DNA of 22,911 bases from Bacteroidales bacterium UBA3663 (GTDB lineage Bacteria > Bacteroidota > Bacteroidia > Bacteroidales > UBA3663), in assembly GCA_002373755.1 (NCBI GenBank), contig DFJU01000016.1, forward strand, positions 1-22,911, read 5' to 3'. The first letter of the stretch is position 1; every line of letters begins with the position of its first letter. Below the pieces are notes generated by a model. The model did no database searches. It was not told the origin of the DNA and saw only the letters and a program-made list of their open reading frames with translations. Position numbers and translations under genes: made by a program. Of the stretch, positions 1 through 8,976 are shown piece by piece.

Positions 1-1
1 C

Positions 2-844
2 CAGAAGGAATTCGCTAAGAAGCTCGCTTCTTACGCTGACTGCTGGGTAATGGACGCCTTTGGTACTGCACACCGCAAGCACGCTTCTACAGCTGTTATC
101 GCTGACTACTTCGACAAGAAGGATGTCATGCTGGGTCTTCTCATGGAGAAGGAAGTGCAGGCTGTTGACAATGTGCTCAACAACATCAAGCGCCCATTTG
201 TAGCCATCATGGGTGGTTCAAAGGTATCAACCAAGATCGGCATCATCGAGAATTTGATGAGCAAGGTAGACAAGTTGGTTCTTTGCGGTGGTATGACTTA
301 CACCTTCGCTAAGGCAAACGGTGGCAAGGTAGGTTCGTCAATCTGCGAAGAAGACAAGCTCGACTTGGCGCTTAACATCCAGAAGATGGCAAAAGAGAAC
401 AACGTGGAATTGGTACTTGGTACCGACTCAGTTGTTACCAACGCATTCGATTTCGACACCATGTCGTTGAAGGCTGGAGCTGAGGTTAAGGTATGCCCTT
501 CAGGTGCTATTGAAGACGGTTTCGAAGGTTTGGATGCAGGTCCTGCAAGCCAGGCTAAGTTCGCAGAAGCCATCAAGGGCGCAAAGACTATTCTTTGGAA
601 CGGTCCTGCCGGCGTGTTCGAGTGCGATGAATTCACTGCAGGTTCACGCGCCATCGGCAATGCTATTGCAGAAGCTACCAAGAACGGTGCCTTCTCGCTC
701 ATCGGCGGTGGCGACTCTGTAGCCTGTGTCAACAAGTTCGGTCTGGCCGATCAGGTCAGCTACATCTCGACCGGCGGCGGCGCACTGCTCGAAGCCATCG
801 AGGGCAAGGTTCTGCCAGGCGTTGCAGCCATCAAGGGCGAATAA
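2..844 (+). CDS. pgk: Phosphoglycerate kinase, 3' part (5' end outside window)
   Basis: Phosphoglycerate kinase transfers phosphate from 1,3-bisphosphoglycerate to ADP in cytoplasmic glycolysis. The reading frame is open from base 2, with no start in the window, so about the first third of the protein is missing. Visible family motifs are [14 protein letters not shown] in the N-domain, GGSKVSTKI at the domain interface, [11 protein letters not shown], and the C-terminal [13 protein letters not shown] followed by [19 protein letters not shown], which forms the nucleotide-binding glycine-rich region. The C-terminus is complete and ends in TAA. Codon choice is more uniform (AAG, GGT, GTT) than in most neighbours, as expected for a highly expressed gene, and it has no copy of the RCTACGCGA motif. 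A strong hairpin terminator follows 27 bases later. The family call is secure. Confidence 0.97.
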   Translation, partial: QKEFAKKLASYADCWVMDAFGTAHRKHASTAVIADYFDKKDVMLGLLMEKEVQAVDNVLNNIKRPFVAIMGGSKVSTKIGIIENLMSKVDKLVLCGGMTYTFAKANGGKVGSSICEEDKLDLALNIQKMAKENNVELVLGTDSVVTNAFDFDTMSLKAGAEVKVCPSGAIEDGFEGLDAGPASQAKFAEAIKGAKTILWNGPAGVFECDEFTAGSRAIGNAIAEATKNGAFSLIGGGDSVACVNKFGLADQVSYISTGGGALLEAIEGKVLPGVAAIKGE

Positions 845-870
845 TCGCACTTGGACAGACATATAAAAAG

Positions 871-912
871 ATACCCCTGCAATTCATTTTGCAGGGGTAT
901 TGTTGTTTTTTA
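871..912. terminator. Bidirectional terminator between convergent pgk and fur
   Basis: A perfect 12-bp inverted repeat, ATACCCCTGCAA (871-882) and TTGCAGGGGTAT (889-900), encloses a 6-base loop. On the plus strand a T-rich run (901-911) follows. On the minus strand the A run at 866-869 gives a U run after the same stem. It can therefore end pgk from one side and fur from the other. Confidence 0.9.
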
Positions 913-927
913 TCGAGACTGCCACGT

Positions 928-1359
928 TCAATGGCTGTTGTGGCAGCAACATTCGGCCGGATGACCATCGACCAACTTGTGTGCACAATGCGGACAAACA
1001 CCTTGAATCACGTAGCTGACATGATGCACCTCAAACCCTTCGGGAATGGCGACATCCGGAATTTCAACATCCTTCAGGCAGACAGTTTTGCCACAGATGC
1101 TGCACGACAGATGCACATGCCGATGCCGATGCAGGCAGTATTTCTGTTGTCCGCTGCCGTCATCGACCATGTGCAAAAGGTCTTTTTCGACCATGAGCGA
1201 CAACGTGCGGAACAATGTGCTACGATCGACCGTCGGCAAGATGCCTTCCAAATCGGAGATGGCAAAGGCATAGTCGAACGCAAGCACGGTTCGCCACACC
1301 AAAATGCGGACTGCCGTCGGGCGCACGCCGTGTTCGGCGAGAAAATCGGAAATATCCAT
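928..1359 (-). CDS. Fur-family metal-dependent transcriptional regulator
   Basis: This 143-residue protein has the Fur fold: an N-terminal winged helix (about residues 1-75) with HGVRPTAVRI and the recognition segment DRSTLFRTL, then a dimerization and metal-binding domain. Two Cys pairs, C86-x2-C89 and C122-x2-C125, match the structural zinc site. The His-rich stretch HRHRHVH (78-84) can supply sensor ligands. Family members sense iron, zinc, manganese or peroxide, and the sequence does not decide which. It is therefore called Fur-family and not Fur or Zur. The extreme C-terminus is odd, ending HPAECCCHNSH, an extra Cys/His cluster beyond the second Cys pair. It is the only minus-strand gene between the pyridoxal-kinase-like gene and the pgk terminator, and the 124-base gap upstream suggests its own promoter, which I could not place. 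Confidence 0.9.
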   Translation of the reverse strand: MDISDFLAEHGVRPTAVRILVWRTVLAFDYAFAISDLEGILPTVDRSTLFRTLSLMVEKDLLHMVDDGSGQQKYCLHRHRHVHLSCSICGKTVCLKDVEIPDVAIPEGFEVHHVSYVIQGVCPHCAHKLVDGHPAECCCHNSH

Positions 1360-1483
1360 TTTGAAGGGGTTTTAAAAGCTGTTTAAACGATGTTCGATGG
1401 CAAGCCGAAACCGCTTGCTACGCGACTTTTTTAACTTCCGGTGATGGTCACATTGTCCAACGACCGCGAGACATGCCTCATTT

Positions 1484-2314
1484 TCAACGCAGTTTCAACT
1501 TAGAGAGCTGAGACTCGAAATCGATGCCGGTGTTATGTGCCGTTTCGCAACGAATAGTCTCGATGAGACACTGGCGGACAAAACGGCTGGCACGACGGCA
1601 TGAGGTTGCAAAATCGACGCCGTTGACCACATCGGCCGCAAGCACCGAAGCGAAGACATCGCCAGTGCCGGAACGAGTCTGCTCTACCTGCAATTGCCGT
1701 TGGAAAATCGGTTCGGGAGCGGTCTGCGTGGCGATGACATTGCCGATGAAATTCGAGCCCATATGGATGCCCGTGATGACCAATTTACGTGCACCCATGT
1801 CGAGCAGTCGTTGCGAAAGTTCGCGTAGTTCGGCACGATGCCAGTTTTCGGCGTGATAGCGCGTTCCGGTCAGGAAACAGGCCTCAGTGAGGTTTGGCGT
1901 TATGATGTCGGCATAGGCCAGCAGACGACGCATATCGCGGCACATCTTTTCGGTGTATGTCGGATAAATACGGCCATTGTCGCCCATCACCGGATCGACC
2001 AAAACGTGCGTCTGCGGCCGTTCAAAATCGCGGATGAACTGCTCGACGATGTTGATTTGACGCTCCGAACCGAGGAATCCGGTCATGATGCAGTCAAATT
2101 GCAGGTCAAGTTTTTTCCACTCGTTGATGTAGGCCGGCATAAACTCGGTGAAATCCTTGCAGAAGAACGACGGGAAACCGGTATGGTTGGAAAAAATCGC
2201 AGTCGGCAAAGCGCAACCCTGCACTCCCAAATGACTCACAATCGGCAAAATGACCGATGTTGAACATCGGCCATAACCTGAAATGTCGTTAATAATGGCA
2301 ATTTTACGGCTCAT
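1484..2314 (-). CDS. Pyridoxal/pyridoxamine kinase (PdxK/PdxY-like)
   Basis: This ribokinase-fold kinase of 276 residues should phosphorylate the 5'-OH of pyridoxal, pyridoxamine or pyridoxine in the vitamin B6 salvage pathway in the cytoplasm. The N-terminus IINDISGYGRCS matches the B6-kinase substrate and glycine region. DPVMGDNG (107-114) is the family signature, ITPNLTEA (138-145) follows, and SGTGD (215-219) carries the anion hole with D219 as likely catalytic base. The length is normal for PdxY-type enzymes (about 280). It starts 15 bases after the ndk stop and is probably the last gene of that transcript. No clear terminator follows. PdxK and PdxY cannot be told apart by eye, so no symbol is given. 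It contains one RCTACGCGA motif copy (1821-1829), read as L-R-E. Confidence 0.88.
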   Translation of the reverse strand: MSRKIAIINDISGYGRCSTSVILPIVSHLGVQGCALPTAIFSNHTGFPSFFCKDFTEFMPAYINEWKKLDLQFDCIMTGFLGSERQINIVEQFIRDFERPQTHVLVDPVMGDNGRIYPTYTEKMCRDMRRLLAYADIITPNLTEACFLTGTRYHAENWHRAELRELSQRLLDMGARKLVITGIHMGSNFIGNVIATQTAPEPIFQRQLQVEQTRSGTGDVFASVLAADVVNGVDFATSCRRASRFVRQCLIETIRCETAHNTGIDFESQLSKLKLR

Positions 2315-2329
2315 CTGTCACGTAGTGAA

Positions 2330-2794
2330 TCAAAATTCGTCTGCCGCATAGGTAAAGTCGCGTAGCGGTTGCGCATAGTCGAAGAGCTCCTCCGGACGGA
2401 AGAATCGTGCCAACTCGATGGCGGCATTCTCAGCACTGTCGCTTGCATGAACGATGTTCTCCTGATACGACATCGAAAAATCGCCTCGGATAGTGCCTGG
2501 CGCAGCCTTGCGACCATTGGTCGAACCCGTCAGCGAACGGACGACATCGACGGCATCGATGCCCTCGTAGCAACAGACGATTACCGGCGTCACCATCATG
2601 GCATCCTTGATTTGCTGGAAGAATGGTTTGGCCGACAGATGCGCGTAGTGCTCAGAGAGTTGGGCATCGGTCAACTGGCACATTTTCATGCCGCAAAGAT
2701 GCAAACCCTTCTGCTCGAAACGGCGGGTGACTTCGCCCACCAATCCGCGCATCAGGCAACTTGGTTTCAGAATAACGAGTGTACGTTGTAGCAT
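2330..2794 (-). CDS. ndk: Nucleoside diphosphate kinase
   Basis: The product (154 residues) moves the gamma-phosphate from one NTP to other NDPs through a phosphohistidine and so balances nucleotide pools in the cytoplasm. The N-terminal RTLVILKPSCLMRGLVGEV aligns with the NDK beta-1/helix start, and NGRKAAPGTIRGDF is the nucleotide-binding loop. NIVHASDS carries the catalytic histidine, H116. It is slightly longer than compact bacterial NDKs (about 140-150). The 72-base gap to the upstream PL1 gene contains an inverted repeat, and the next gene starts 15 bases after its stop. One RCTACGCGA copy (2358-2366) falls in the codons for L-R-D near the C-terminus. Confidence 0.96.
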   Translation of the reverse strand: MLQRTLVILKPSCLMRGLVGEVTRRFEQKGLHLCGMKMCQLTDAQLSEHYAHLSAKPFFQQIKDAMMVTPVIVCCYEGIDAVDVVRSLTGSTNGRKAAPGTIRGDFSMSYQENIVHASDSAENAAIELARFFRPEELFDYAQPLRDFTYAADEF

Positions 2795-2816
2795 ATTTTT
2801 GAGTTTTTACGACACA

Positions 2817-2858
2817 CGGAAGACGGGAAACAAGAGTCCGCATCTTCCGCGTTTTTTT
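2817..2858. repeat. Inverted repeat in the PL1-ndk gap
   Basis: CGGAAGA (2817-2823) and TCTTCCG (2843-2849) can pair, with a further GG/CC inside. A run of seven T (2852-2858) follows on the plus strand only. Transcription here runs on the minus strand, where the stem lacks a following U run, so it is not a convincing terminator for PL1. It may be a processing or attenuation structure in the ndk leader, or chance. Confidence 0.35.
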
Positions 2859-2866
2859 GGTGTAGA

Positions 2867-4585
2867 TTATTGATTGTCGATGTCAATATCGACGTTGATT
2901 ATCGGTTCTTCTTCTAATTTCACTTCGGCCTTGACAGGCTTTGCAATCTCGACCTTCTCGCCGAAGACGTAGCGTCCGACCTCATCGCCCAAAGCCTCGC
3001 AGCTGCTGGCATCGTCGCCGAATTCGGCCGAAATGTGGCGTGTGACTTCGGTGCAGAGACGAGCCAGATAGTAGTCCATATTGGTGAACTGGCGATAGCC
3101 CTCCTGCGTGCATTTACCGTTCGGATTGACGCCCTTTTCGCCAAAGAACTGCTTCTCGTAGAAATCGGGAATGCCGTTGTGATCGAGATCGACCGTGGCA
3201 CGCGAAATCTCCTCCTTGCTGGCACGAAGCACCGGCCACGACAACGGCAACTGCGGCGAACGGACATCGTCTTGCGTGTTGATGAAACCAGGACTAAGGC
3301 CTTCGCCGGTGTAGGTGGCAGTGTCGAGACGCACATCGCTGATCATAATGCTATCGACAATGTCCCAACGCAGACTGTAGCCCGGCGCGCCGTTGTGACG
3401 CCATGTGCGCTTGCAGCAACCGACGTAGCCCAAAATCTTCTCGTAGGCCTCTTCCGAACTCCACGTTGTGACATACGGGAAGACGACGGGTTTGCGTGCA
3501 CGAATTGTGTCGAGCGTAATGTCGCTCACCGTGCCATCGTTACCACCTCGGTCTATGTGATTTGCCACTCCAACGCCCCAATTGTCGGCATTCACTTCCG
3601 GACACTTCGGATTGTAGTTGCCATCGACGTAGAAATGCCCCCATTTGTGCCACATCGGAGTCCAGGCGTTGCCTTTCGCAGGCGTGCCATCGGCATTCCA
3701 TTCCGTAATCTGGCAATTCGCAGTTGTGCGGACATACGGCTTGACGATGCGGGTGCGCGACGTTCCATCGGTTGCAGGACCCGGCTTGTAATAGTTGTTG
3801 ACGATGTTGACCGTCATGCCCTCACCGCCATAGCAACCTTCCGTTTTCCAATTGTAAATCAAGTTGTTGCGCAAATCCATACGCTCATCGCATTGCGTCA
3901 ACGGACGTGGTGCCAGACGCGGGATGCGCGACGTGTGGTGGATCAGCAGATTGTGTGCATACGTTGCACCCGAGCCGCCCCAGTTGCCGCCATAGCCATG
4001 TGCGCCCTTGCTGTGGCCAGAGTTGACCAGACTTTGCGAGAGAAGGCACCACTGCACCGTGATGTTGCGTCCACCATACACCGAGCAGCACTCGTCAATC
4101 GACCACGAAATGGAACAATGGTCGATGATGATGTCGCTATGGTCGAGCGAACTAAGCGCATCACCTTCATGCTCTTCCACCTTACGATTTCCCAAACGGA
4201 AACGCATGTAGCGGATGATCACATTGTCGGCTCGGATGCCGAACGGATAGTCGGCCACACAGATACCGTCGCCCGGTGCGGTCTGGCCAGCAATCGTGAC
4301 GTTGCCCTCTGTGATGTAGAGGTTCGACTTCAGGAAAATCGTTCCGCACACGTCGAACACGATGATACGCGCACCCGACATCGTGCATCCGTAACGAAAC
4401 GTACCTGGCTGGTCGCCGTCTTCAAGCGTCGTGACATGGTAGATGATACCGCCTCGTCCGCCCGTGGTATATCGGCCGAAACCCTCCGCTCCGGGGAATG
4501 CCGGCACACGACCCGCATTGTCTGCGGCCAACGCTGTTCCCGCTATCGACAAGAACGCGAAGATAAGTGTCAGAAGTTTTTTCAT
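2867..4585 (-). CDS. Secreted pectate lyase, polysaccharide lyase family 1-like
   Basis: The 572-residue protein starts with a classic signal peptide (residues 1-20, cleavage after ALA). A right-handed beta-helix of the pectate lyase type follows: AFPGAEGFGRYTTGGRGG (29-46), VTTLEDGDQPGTFRYG, TIAGQTAPGDGI (97-108), DHCSISWSIDE (155-165, with Asp/Glu of the calcium site) and HHTSRIPRL (216-224), where an Arg of the SRxPR segment matches the PL1 catalytic arginine. Such enzymes cleave polygalacturonate by beta-elimination. The C-terminal third is not helix-like and contains a DLDHNGIPDFYEKQFF segment often found after bacterial pectate lyases. The last residues form an acidic, Ile/Asp-rich tail. 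The gene lies 20 bases after the DUF4450-type gene, so the two are surely co-transcribed. Exact substrate and subfamily are inferred, not shown. Confidence 0.85.
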   Translation of the reverse strand: MKKLLTLIFAFLSIAGTALAADNAGRVPAFPGAEGFGRYTTGGRGGIIYHVTTLEDGDQPGTFRYGCTMSGARIIVFDVCGTIFLKSNLYITEGNVTIAGQTAPGDGICVADYPFGIRADNVIIRYMRFRLGNRKVEEHEGDALSSLDHSDIIIDHCSISWSIDECCSVYGGRNITVQWCLLSQSLVNSGHSKGAHGYGGNWGGSGATYAHNLLIHHTSRIPRLAPRPLTQCDERMDLRNNLIYNWKTEGCYGGEGMTVNIVNNYYKPGPATDGTSRTRIVKPYVRTTANCQITEWNADGTPAKGNAWTPMWHKWGHFYVDGNYNPKCPEVNADNWGVGVANHIDRGGNDGTVSDITLDTIRARKPVVFPYVTTWSSEEAYEKILGYVGCCKRTWRHNGAPGYSLRWDIVDSIMISDVRLDTATYTGEGLSPGFINTQDDVRSPQLPLSWPVLRASKEEISRATVDLDHNGIPDFYEKQFFGEKGVNPNGKCTQEGYRQFTNMDYYLARLCTEVTRHISAEFGDDASSCEALGDEVGRYVFGEKVEIAKPVKAEVKLEEEPIINVDIDIDNQ

Positions 4586-4605
4586 AGTATTACTACAATT
4601 TTAGT

Positions 4606-7600
4606 TTAATTAGATGTTTGCAAATAGGCGTCGATGATGCCGATCAAGACATCGTTCGACAGACATTCGACCTCAAGCGACTTCACCGTTTTGGCCGGAT
4701 TCAACGACATCTCAAGCAACGTCGCGGCACCGCCATCGGTCGAAATATTCAACTTGTCCGTTTCTGGCCGATAGATTTTTCCCGTGCGCAGACTCATGCG
4801 GTACGGCGGCTGCACATCGTCCTTGAAATCAGACAGATAAAAAGCCGGCAACCCTTGCACAAGTTCCTGCTCGATGGGCCACCAGTTCACTGGATTCTCC
4901 AACACGAGCTCCTCGCAGGTTCCATCGGTATAGTGCACACGGACAATGCCATTTTCAATGCGACTCTGCATCGGATTGGTAGTGCCGACCATCTTCAGAT
5001 AGATGTGCGATGCCGACATTTTCGGCAACTTGAACGACAACTTGTTCGGGAAGTTCTTCCACTGACTTGTGAATGCAGCCTTCAGCCCCAACGCATCGCT
5101 CACCTTAAACGTGTCGGTCGGGTGGCACCACTCGCCCATGCCATGCGACGGCATGCTGAGCGTCACACGCTTGTGTTTGTCGCCCTTGTAGCTGTAATTC
5201 TGCTTAAAGATGTCGGCCACCTTCAAGTTATGCCGTTTTGCAATCGATGCCACCGGAGTGAGTTTTCTGAAATCGATGGCCGATGGGTCGGTGTAGGTTC
5301 GCACCTGCTGGCCTTTCGTTGCGGTCGATGGCTTTGCCTTGCGGTCGAAGGCTGCCACCTGGTCGCGTAGCGCATCGGCCAACGAATCGGACTTGACCCA
5401 ACAGATGCCTGAAGCATCGGCCAACTCGCCTGCGAAAGCCGACTTTGTCGGAGCATAGACCACGATGCTGTCATATCGCTCAAAAAAGTCGCCATTGCCT
5501 CTGAAATACCAGACGGCCGTGTCGCCGCGATAGGAACGACGGAACTCGAAGTCGGGCATCGAGAATGCAACCTCCTTGCCGTCCCACGCCGTCGGGAAAC
5601 CGGGACGCAGCGTGAGCACACCAGAGAGCAAATCTGGCTGTATGCCAATCAATCCCTGCACAAATGTGCGCGCTGTAATGCCGACAGGATCGCCGAAATC
5701 GCGATAGCACTCGCCTCGGGCTGCATCGTAGAACGAAATCTGCCCCAAATTGCCAGGACTTGCGCCCAAATACATGCCATCCATCAGTGCACCCTTGAAA
5801 AGTGAATATGCCTCGTCAGGACGGCCAGCCTGCCAATAGGCCAATGCTGTATGCATCTCTTCGGCCAACGCCACATTGTTTATCGACCAGCCATAAGGTT
5901 GCCAAGACGTTGTGGCCAAGGCTGTTACATCGGCCGACGCATCACTCACTACGCGAGTTTCGGGACGGCCGCCATCGGCTACAGAAATCGCGTAGTGCGG
6001 AATCTTTTTATCGACATATTGCGTGGCGCGATAACGCTGCAACGGAGTGCCGACCTCGCTGTCGATGGCATGATAGACTGTCCAAACGGCAGGATTGCGA
6101 TGCTGGCGCTTCAATCCCCAGGCATCTTTACATTCGGCCCAAACGCCTTCATCTTCAAGCCAAAGATGCTCATCAATTGCTCGCTGTATCTTATCGGCTT
6201 CATCAGAATATTTTTCAGCCAAATCATTGTCGCCCAGCAACTTCGCAATTTTCGCGGCCTGACGGTTTGCCCGCAGGTTGTAGGCCGTGCTGTGGGTTGC
6301 CGCACCTCCGCCATAGTAGAGACCATCGCTCGCCCAAATGCAGCAATATGCATCGTAGAGGCCGTCGCCATCGGGGTCAAATACGCGCTTCTCCCACGCT
6401 AAATGACGCACGATTGTCGGCCAAAAGAAACGAGCTTCTTCAATGTCGCCCGACCAATTCAGGTGCCATAACAGCTCGTCGATAAAGACGAGGTTCATAT
6501 CGTAGTGGTTCACCTTCTTGGCATTGTTCGGATAGCGGCCGATGTAGCCAGTCGTGAACATCGGGTTGCCCAGTTTCTCGGTAGCACGGGCCAGATTCTT
6601 GGCCGGATCGAGCACCAGAATCGACTTGTTTACCTCGACATCGACAAGCTGTGAAGCCGCGTAGCCAGAAAAATGTCGCTGCTGACGTTCCGGCCAGCCC
6701 ATCACGTCGCCCACATAGGCCGCACGCCAACCTGGCAACGGCATTCGCCAACCGATGGCGCCATGTTGCCAAACGCCGCTGGCTTCGTCCCAAATTCCGT
6801 TGGCCGCTGCCGGCAAGACATATTCCAACGGATTGAGCAACACATCGGGGGTCTGAACCGCGTAGTCGCCGACCAGCGCGCAAGCCTGACTTTCGCTCTC
6901 GAAAAGCATCGTCTGAAGGTTGCAGACTGAATCGGACGCATTGCCGATGGCTATAATCGACGGCTGGTTGAGCGGTATGTCGGCCGTCAAATAGTTGACC
7001 GAGGTGCCATCTGTGGCTTTTGCATCGGCCAAGGACAACTTAACGCAAGGCGAAACCTGACCATGCACGCGACGTTCGCCGCGTTTGCTGCCTTTGCCAT
7101 ACGTGAGGTCGAAACACGACTGCTGTGCATAGATCGTATAGTCGTTGCCTTTGCATTTATCGGCCGTGAAGTCGAAGCAATCCGGCTTATCGACGCCCAG
7201 ATCGCCGTTGCGGCTGAATGAAGCATTGGTCGCAGCTCCATAGCGCATACGCATCTGCACACCAGGTTTCACGTTGTGGCCGTCGATTTGCCAAATGCCG
7301 CCGGCCGCAGGAATCTGCAAAGCGTAGGCCGAAAGTATGACGTATGCCTCGCTGCCGGCGTCGAGTTTCATGCTGTCGGGCAAAACGATGCGATAGTCGC
7401 GGCTCACTCCGTCGTATGACGTGCGAATTTGTACGTGTTCGATGTCGAAACGAACGTTGCCGCCCATATAGGGCATATAAAGTCCGAATTCAGGTTCGTC
7501 GCTCGTCTCAAGTCGTGCGGCCTCACATCGCCCGTAAAGTGCGCGCGTGAAACGATTTTTTCCGTCGATGCAGACAATACCGTCTTCCTCCGGCCAGTAC

Positions 7601-7752
7601 TGGACCTTGCGCGGGGCGAGAATCTGCTGGAATTTTGGAGCTTCGTTGGCCGTAAAAAGCTGTTTCTGGACAGGTGCGGACACATTCGTCTGCGCCAAGG
7701 CAGCCCCCAGCAGAAGATTGGACAGGAGAACGGTGATTTCAATTCGATGCAT
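4606..7752 (-). CDS. Secreted DUF4450-type glycosidase with six-hairpin (alpha/alpha) domain
   Basis: This is a large exported protein (1048 residues from the ATG at 7752; a TTG two codons upstream is less likely). A signal peptide covers about residues 1-20 (LLLGAALAQ). The N-terminal beta domain (about 45-300) has KVQYWPEEDGIVCIDGKNRF and EFGLYMPYMGGNVRF, which I recognise as typical of DUF4450. Residues about 310-710 form a helical toroid, with HYDMNLVFIDELLWHLNWSG, FDPDGDGLYDAYCCIWASDG and ATTSWQPYGWS as found in GH78-like six-hairpin glycosidases. C-terminal beta domains follow, including YSYKGDKHKRVTLSMP. The pairing with a PL1 lyase argues for action on pectin-type polymers, for instance a rhamnogalacturonan side chain. 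The actual sugar specificity is unknown. Three RCTACGCGA copies (5363, 5948, 5988) lie inside. It sits 36 bases after folE on the same strand. Confidence 0.78.
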   Translation of the reverse strand: MHRIEITVLLSNLLLGAALAQTNVSAPVQKQLFTANEAPKFQQILAPRKVQYWPEEDGIVCIDGKNRFTRALYGRCEAARLETSDEPEFGLYMPYMGGNVRFDIEHVQIRTSYDGVSRDYRIVLPDSMKLDAGSEAYVILSAYALQIPAAGGIWQIDGHNVKPGVQMRMRYGAATNASFSRNGDLGVDKPDCFDFTADKCKGNDYTIYAQQSCFDLTYGKGSKRGERRVHGQVSPCVKLSLADAKATDGTSVNYLTADIPLNQPSIIAIGNASDSVCNLQTMLFESESQACALVGDYAVQTPDVLLNPLEYVLPAAANGIWDEASGVWQHGAIGWRMPLPGWRAAYVGDVMGWPERQQRHFSGYAASQLVDVEVNKSILVLDPAKNLARATEKLGNPMFTTGYIGRYPNNAKKVNHYDMNLVFIDELLWHLNWSGDIEEARFFWPTIVRHLAWEKRVFDPDGDGLYDAYCCIWASDGLYYGGGAATHSTAYNLRANRQAAKIAKLLGDNDLAEKYSDEADKIQRAIDEHLWLEDEGVWAECKDAWGLKRQHRNPAVWTVYHAIDSEVGTPLQRYRATQYVDKKIPHYAISVADGGRPETRVVSDASADVTALATTSWQPYGWSINNVALAEEMHTALAYWQAGRPDEAYSLFKGALMDGMYLGASPGNLGQISFYDAARGECYRDFGDPVGITARTFVQGLIGIQPDLLSGVLTLRPGFPTAWDGKEVAFSMPDFEFRRSYRGDTAVWYFRGNGDFFERYDSIVVYAPTKSAFAGELADASGICWVKSDSLADALRDQVAAFDRKAKPSTATKGQQVRTYTDPSAIDFRKLTPVASIAKRHNLKVADIFKQNYSYKGDKHKRVTLSMPSHGMGEWCHPTDTFKVSDALGLKAAFTSQWKNFPNKLSFKLPKMSASHIYLKMVGTTNPMQSRIENGIVRVHYTDGTCEELVLENPVNWWPIEQELVQGLPAFYLSDFKDDVQPPYRMSLRTGKIYRPETDKLNISTDGGAATLLEMSLNPAKTVKSLEVECLSNDVLIGIIDAYLQTSN

Positions 7753-7788
7753 GGACAAAAGGTTAGCGGTTAAAAGATTAGAGCGGAC

Positions 7789-8361
7789 TTATTTCTCTTT
7801 GATCAGGCTCAAGAACTCCTGACGCGTCTTGATTTCGTTGAATGCGCCGCAGAAGTCGGACGTTGTTGTCATCGCGTTCTGCGACTCGACGCCGCGCATC
7901 TGCATGCACAAGTGACGGGCCTCGACGACGACCATCACGCCCATCGGATGCAACGTTTCCTGGATGCACTCCTTGATTTGCGTGGTGAGACGTTCCTGAA
8001 CCTGCAAACGGCGGGCAAAAACCTCGACTACGCGAGGAATTTTTGACAATCCGACAATGTATTTGTTAGGAATGTACGCTACGTGGACTTTTCCAAAAAA
8101 CGGCAGCATGTGATGCTCGCAAAGGCTATAGAAATCAATATCTTTCACAATGACCATCTGCTGATAATCCTCGCGGAACATGGCCGACGTTAGAATCTGT
8201 TTCGGATCCTGATGATAGCCTTGTGTCAAGAACTGCATTGACTTGGCAACGCGCATCGGCGTCTTGAGCAAGCCTTCACGATTTACATCTTCGCCAATCA
8301 GACCCAGCATCTGCGACACGCTGTCGGCCATTGGCTGCAACAAATCTTCGTTATACTCCAT
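7789..8361 (-). CDS. folE: GTP cyclohydrolase I
   Basis: FolE converts GTP to 7,8-dihydroneopterin triphosphate, the first step of the folate pathway (and of queuosine synthesis in many bacteria), as a zinc-dependent decamer in the cytoplasm. From the ATG at 8361 (MEYNEDLL) the product has 190 residues, a normal length. An in-frame ATG at 8412 would add 17 residues that look unlike the family. Zinc ligands are visible as C81 and H84 in [10 protein letters not shown] and C152 in [28 protein letters not shown] is the conserved N-terminal helix region, and [10 protein letters not shown] follows the Cys. It is the last gene of the DUF1599-DoxX-tpiA-SPOR-folE cluster. One RCTACGCGA copy (8027-8035) lies in the codons for R-V-V. 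Confidence 0.95.
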   Translation of the reverse strand: MEYNEDLLQPMADSVSQMLGLIGEDVNREGLLKTPMRVAKSMQFLTQGYHQDPKQILTSAMFREDYQQMVIVKDIDFYSLCEHHMLPFFGKVHVAYIPNKYIVGLSKIPRVVEVFARRLQVQERLTTQIKECIQETLHPMGVMVVVEARHLCMQMRGVESQNAMTTTSDFCGAFNEIKTRQEFLSLIKEK

Positions 8362-8442
8362 TACCTTCAATAACAACTTATTTTGCAAGAGGTTGCGACC
8401 TGCAGGCCACAATTTACGGATTCTCGGACAAATGATTCACGC

Positions 8443-8952
8443 CTACAGCGGAATCTCGATTTCCTCTTGCACGACAAACATCTCTGTCCCGAACTTCGGG
8501 AACTGTTTCTTCAGTTTTCGGAAAGCGGCCGTAGCCTCTTCCTGCGTGCGATAATTGCCGATCACGAGACGCCAATTCGGGCTCTTGAACAGCACGTATG
8601 TCTCCAAATCGGGCAGATAGCTCTTGATTTCCGCCTCGCGGCGATAGGCCTCTTCTTTCGATGCCAACTGGTTGTTGCCCGAAAAGGCTCGCACACGGAA
8701 GCCTCGTGACGTGATGACATTCCGTCCCTGACGGTTGCGCTGCAATCGCGACACAGCGTTGTATTTTCTCACTTCCCGGCCGAGCAAAGCCTCAAGTCGG
8801 GCATCCTGAACGAGCGTTACGCGACCTTGCAGACGCAGTTGCTCGCATAAAGCGGGTGCCGCATCGACTTCGGCAGTGGACGACGCCACAACCTGAGCCG
8901 ACGCGGCAATGGGCAATGCCCCAAGTAGGAAGAATGTTGCTATATGCTTCAT
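8443..8952 (-). CDS. Exported SPOR-domain protein
   Basis: The 169-residue protein starts at the ATG at 8952. A TTG three codons upstream is possible but unlikely, because MKHIATFFLLGALPIAASAQ then forms a complete signal peptide. A short middle region contains RVTLVQDARLEALLG. The C-terminal part (about residues 85-169), from GFRVRAFSGNNQLASKEEA to VVQEEIEI, has the beta-alpha-beta pattern of a SPOR domain, including WRLVIGNYRTQEEATAAFRKL. SPOR domains bind glycan strands stripped of stem peptides at the division septum. The protein is therefore expected in the periplasm on septal peptidoglycan, although the exact role of this short Bacteroidetes form is not known to me. It sits between tpiA and folE, 24 bases after the tpiA stop. 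Confidence 0.85.
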   Translation of the reverse strand: MKHIATFFLLGALPIAASAQVVASSTAEVDAAPALCEQLRLQGRVTLVQDARLEALLGREVRKYNAVSRLQRNRQGRNVITSRGFRVRAFSGNNQLASKEEAYRREAEIKSYLPDLETYVLFKSPNWRLVIGNYRTQEEATAAFRKLKKQFPKFGTEMFVVQEEIEIPL

Positions 8953-8976
8953 TCCCTGCAATTTAGTTACAAATTC

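Noticed and set aside
1400..1432. Hairpin GCAAGC/GCTTGC followed by T run as a terminator
   Set aside because: The T run is on the plus strand, where no gene ends. For the minus-strand pyridoxal-kinase transcript the order is wrong, and the stem is only 6 bp.
3035..4609. Long plus-strand open frame opposite the pectate lyase
   Set aside because: It is antisense to a protein with complete family motifs, and its own sequence has no recognisable fold.
8362..8412. Longer FolE start at 8412
   Set aside because: The added residues [17 protein letters not shown] do not resemble the family N-terminus, and the shorter form has the usual length.
8953..8961. Upstream TTG start for the SPOR gene
   Set aside because: The ATG at 8952 gives a complete signal peptide, and the TTG adds only M-Q-G with no benefit.
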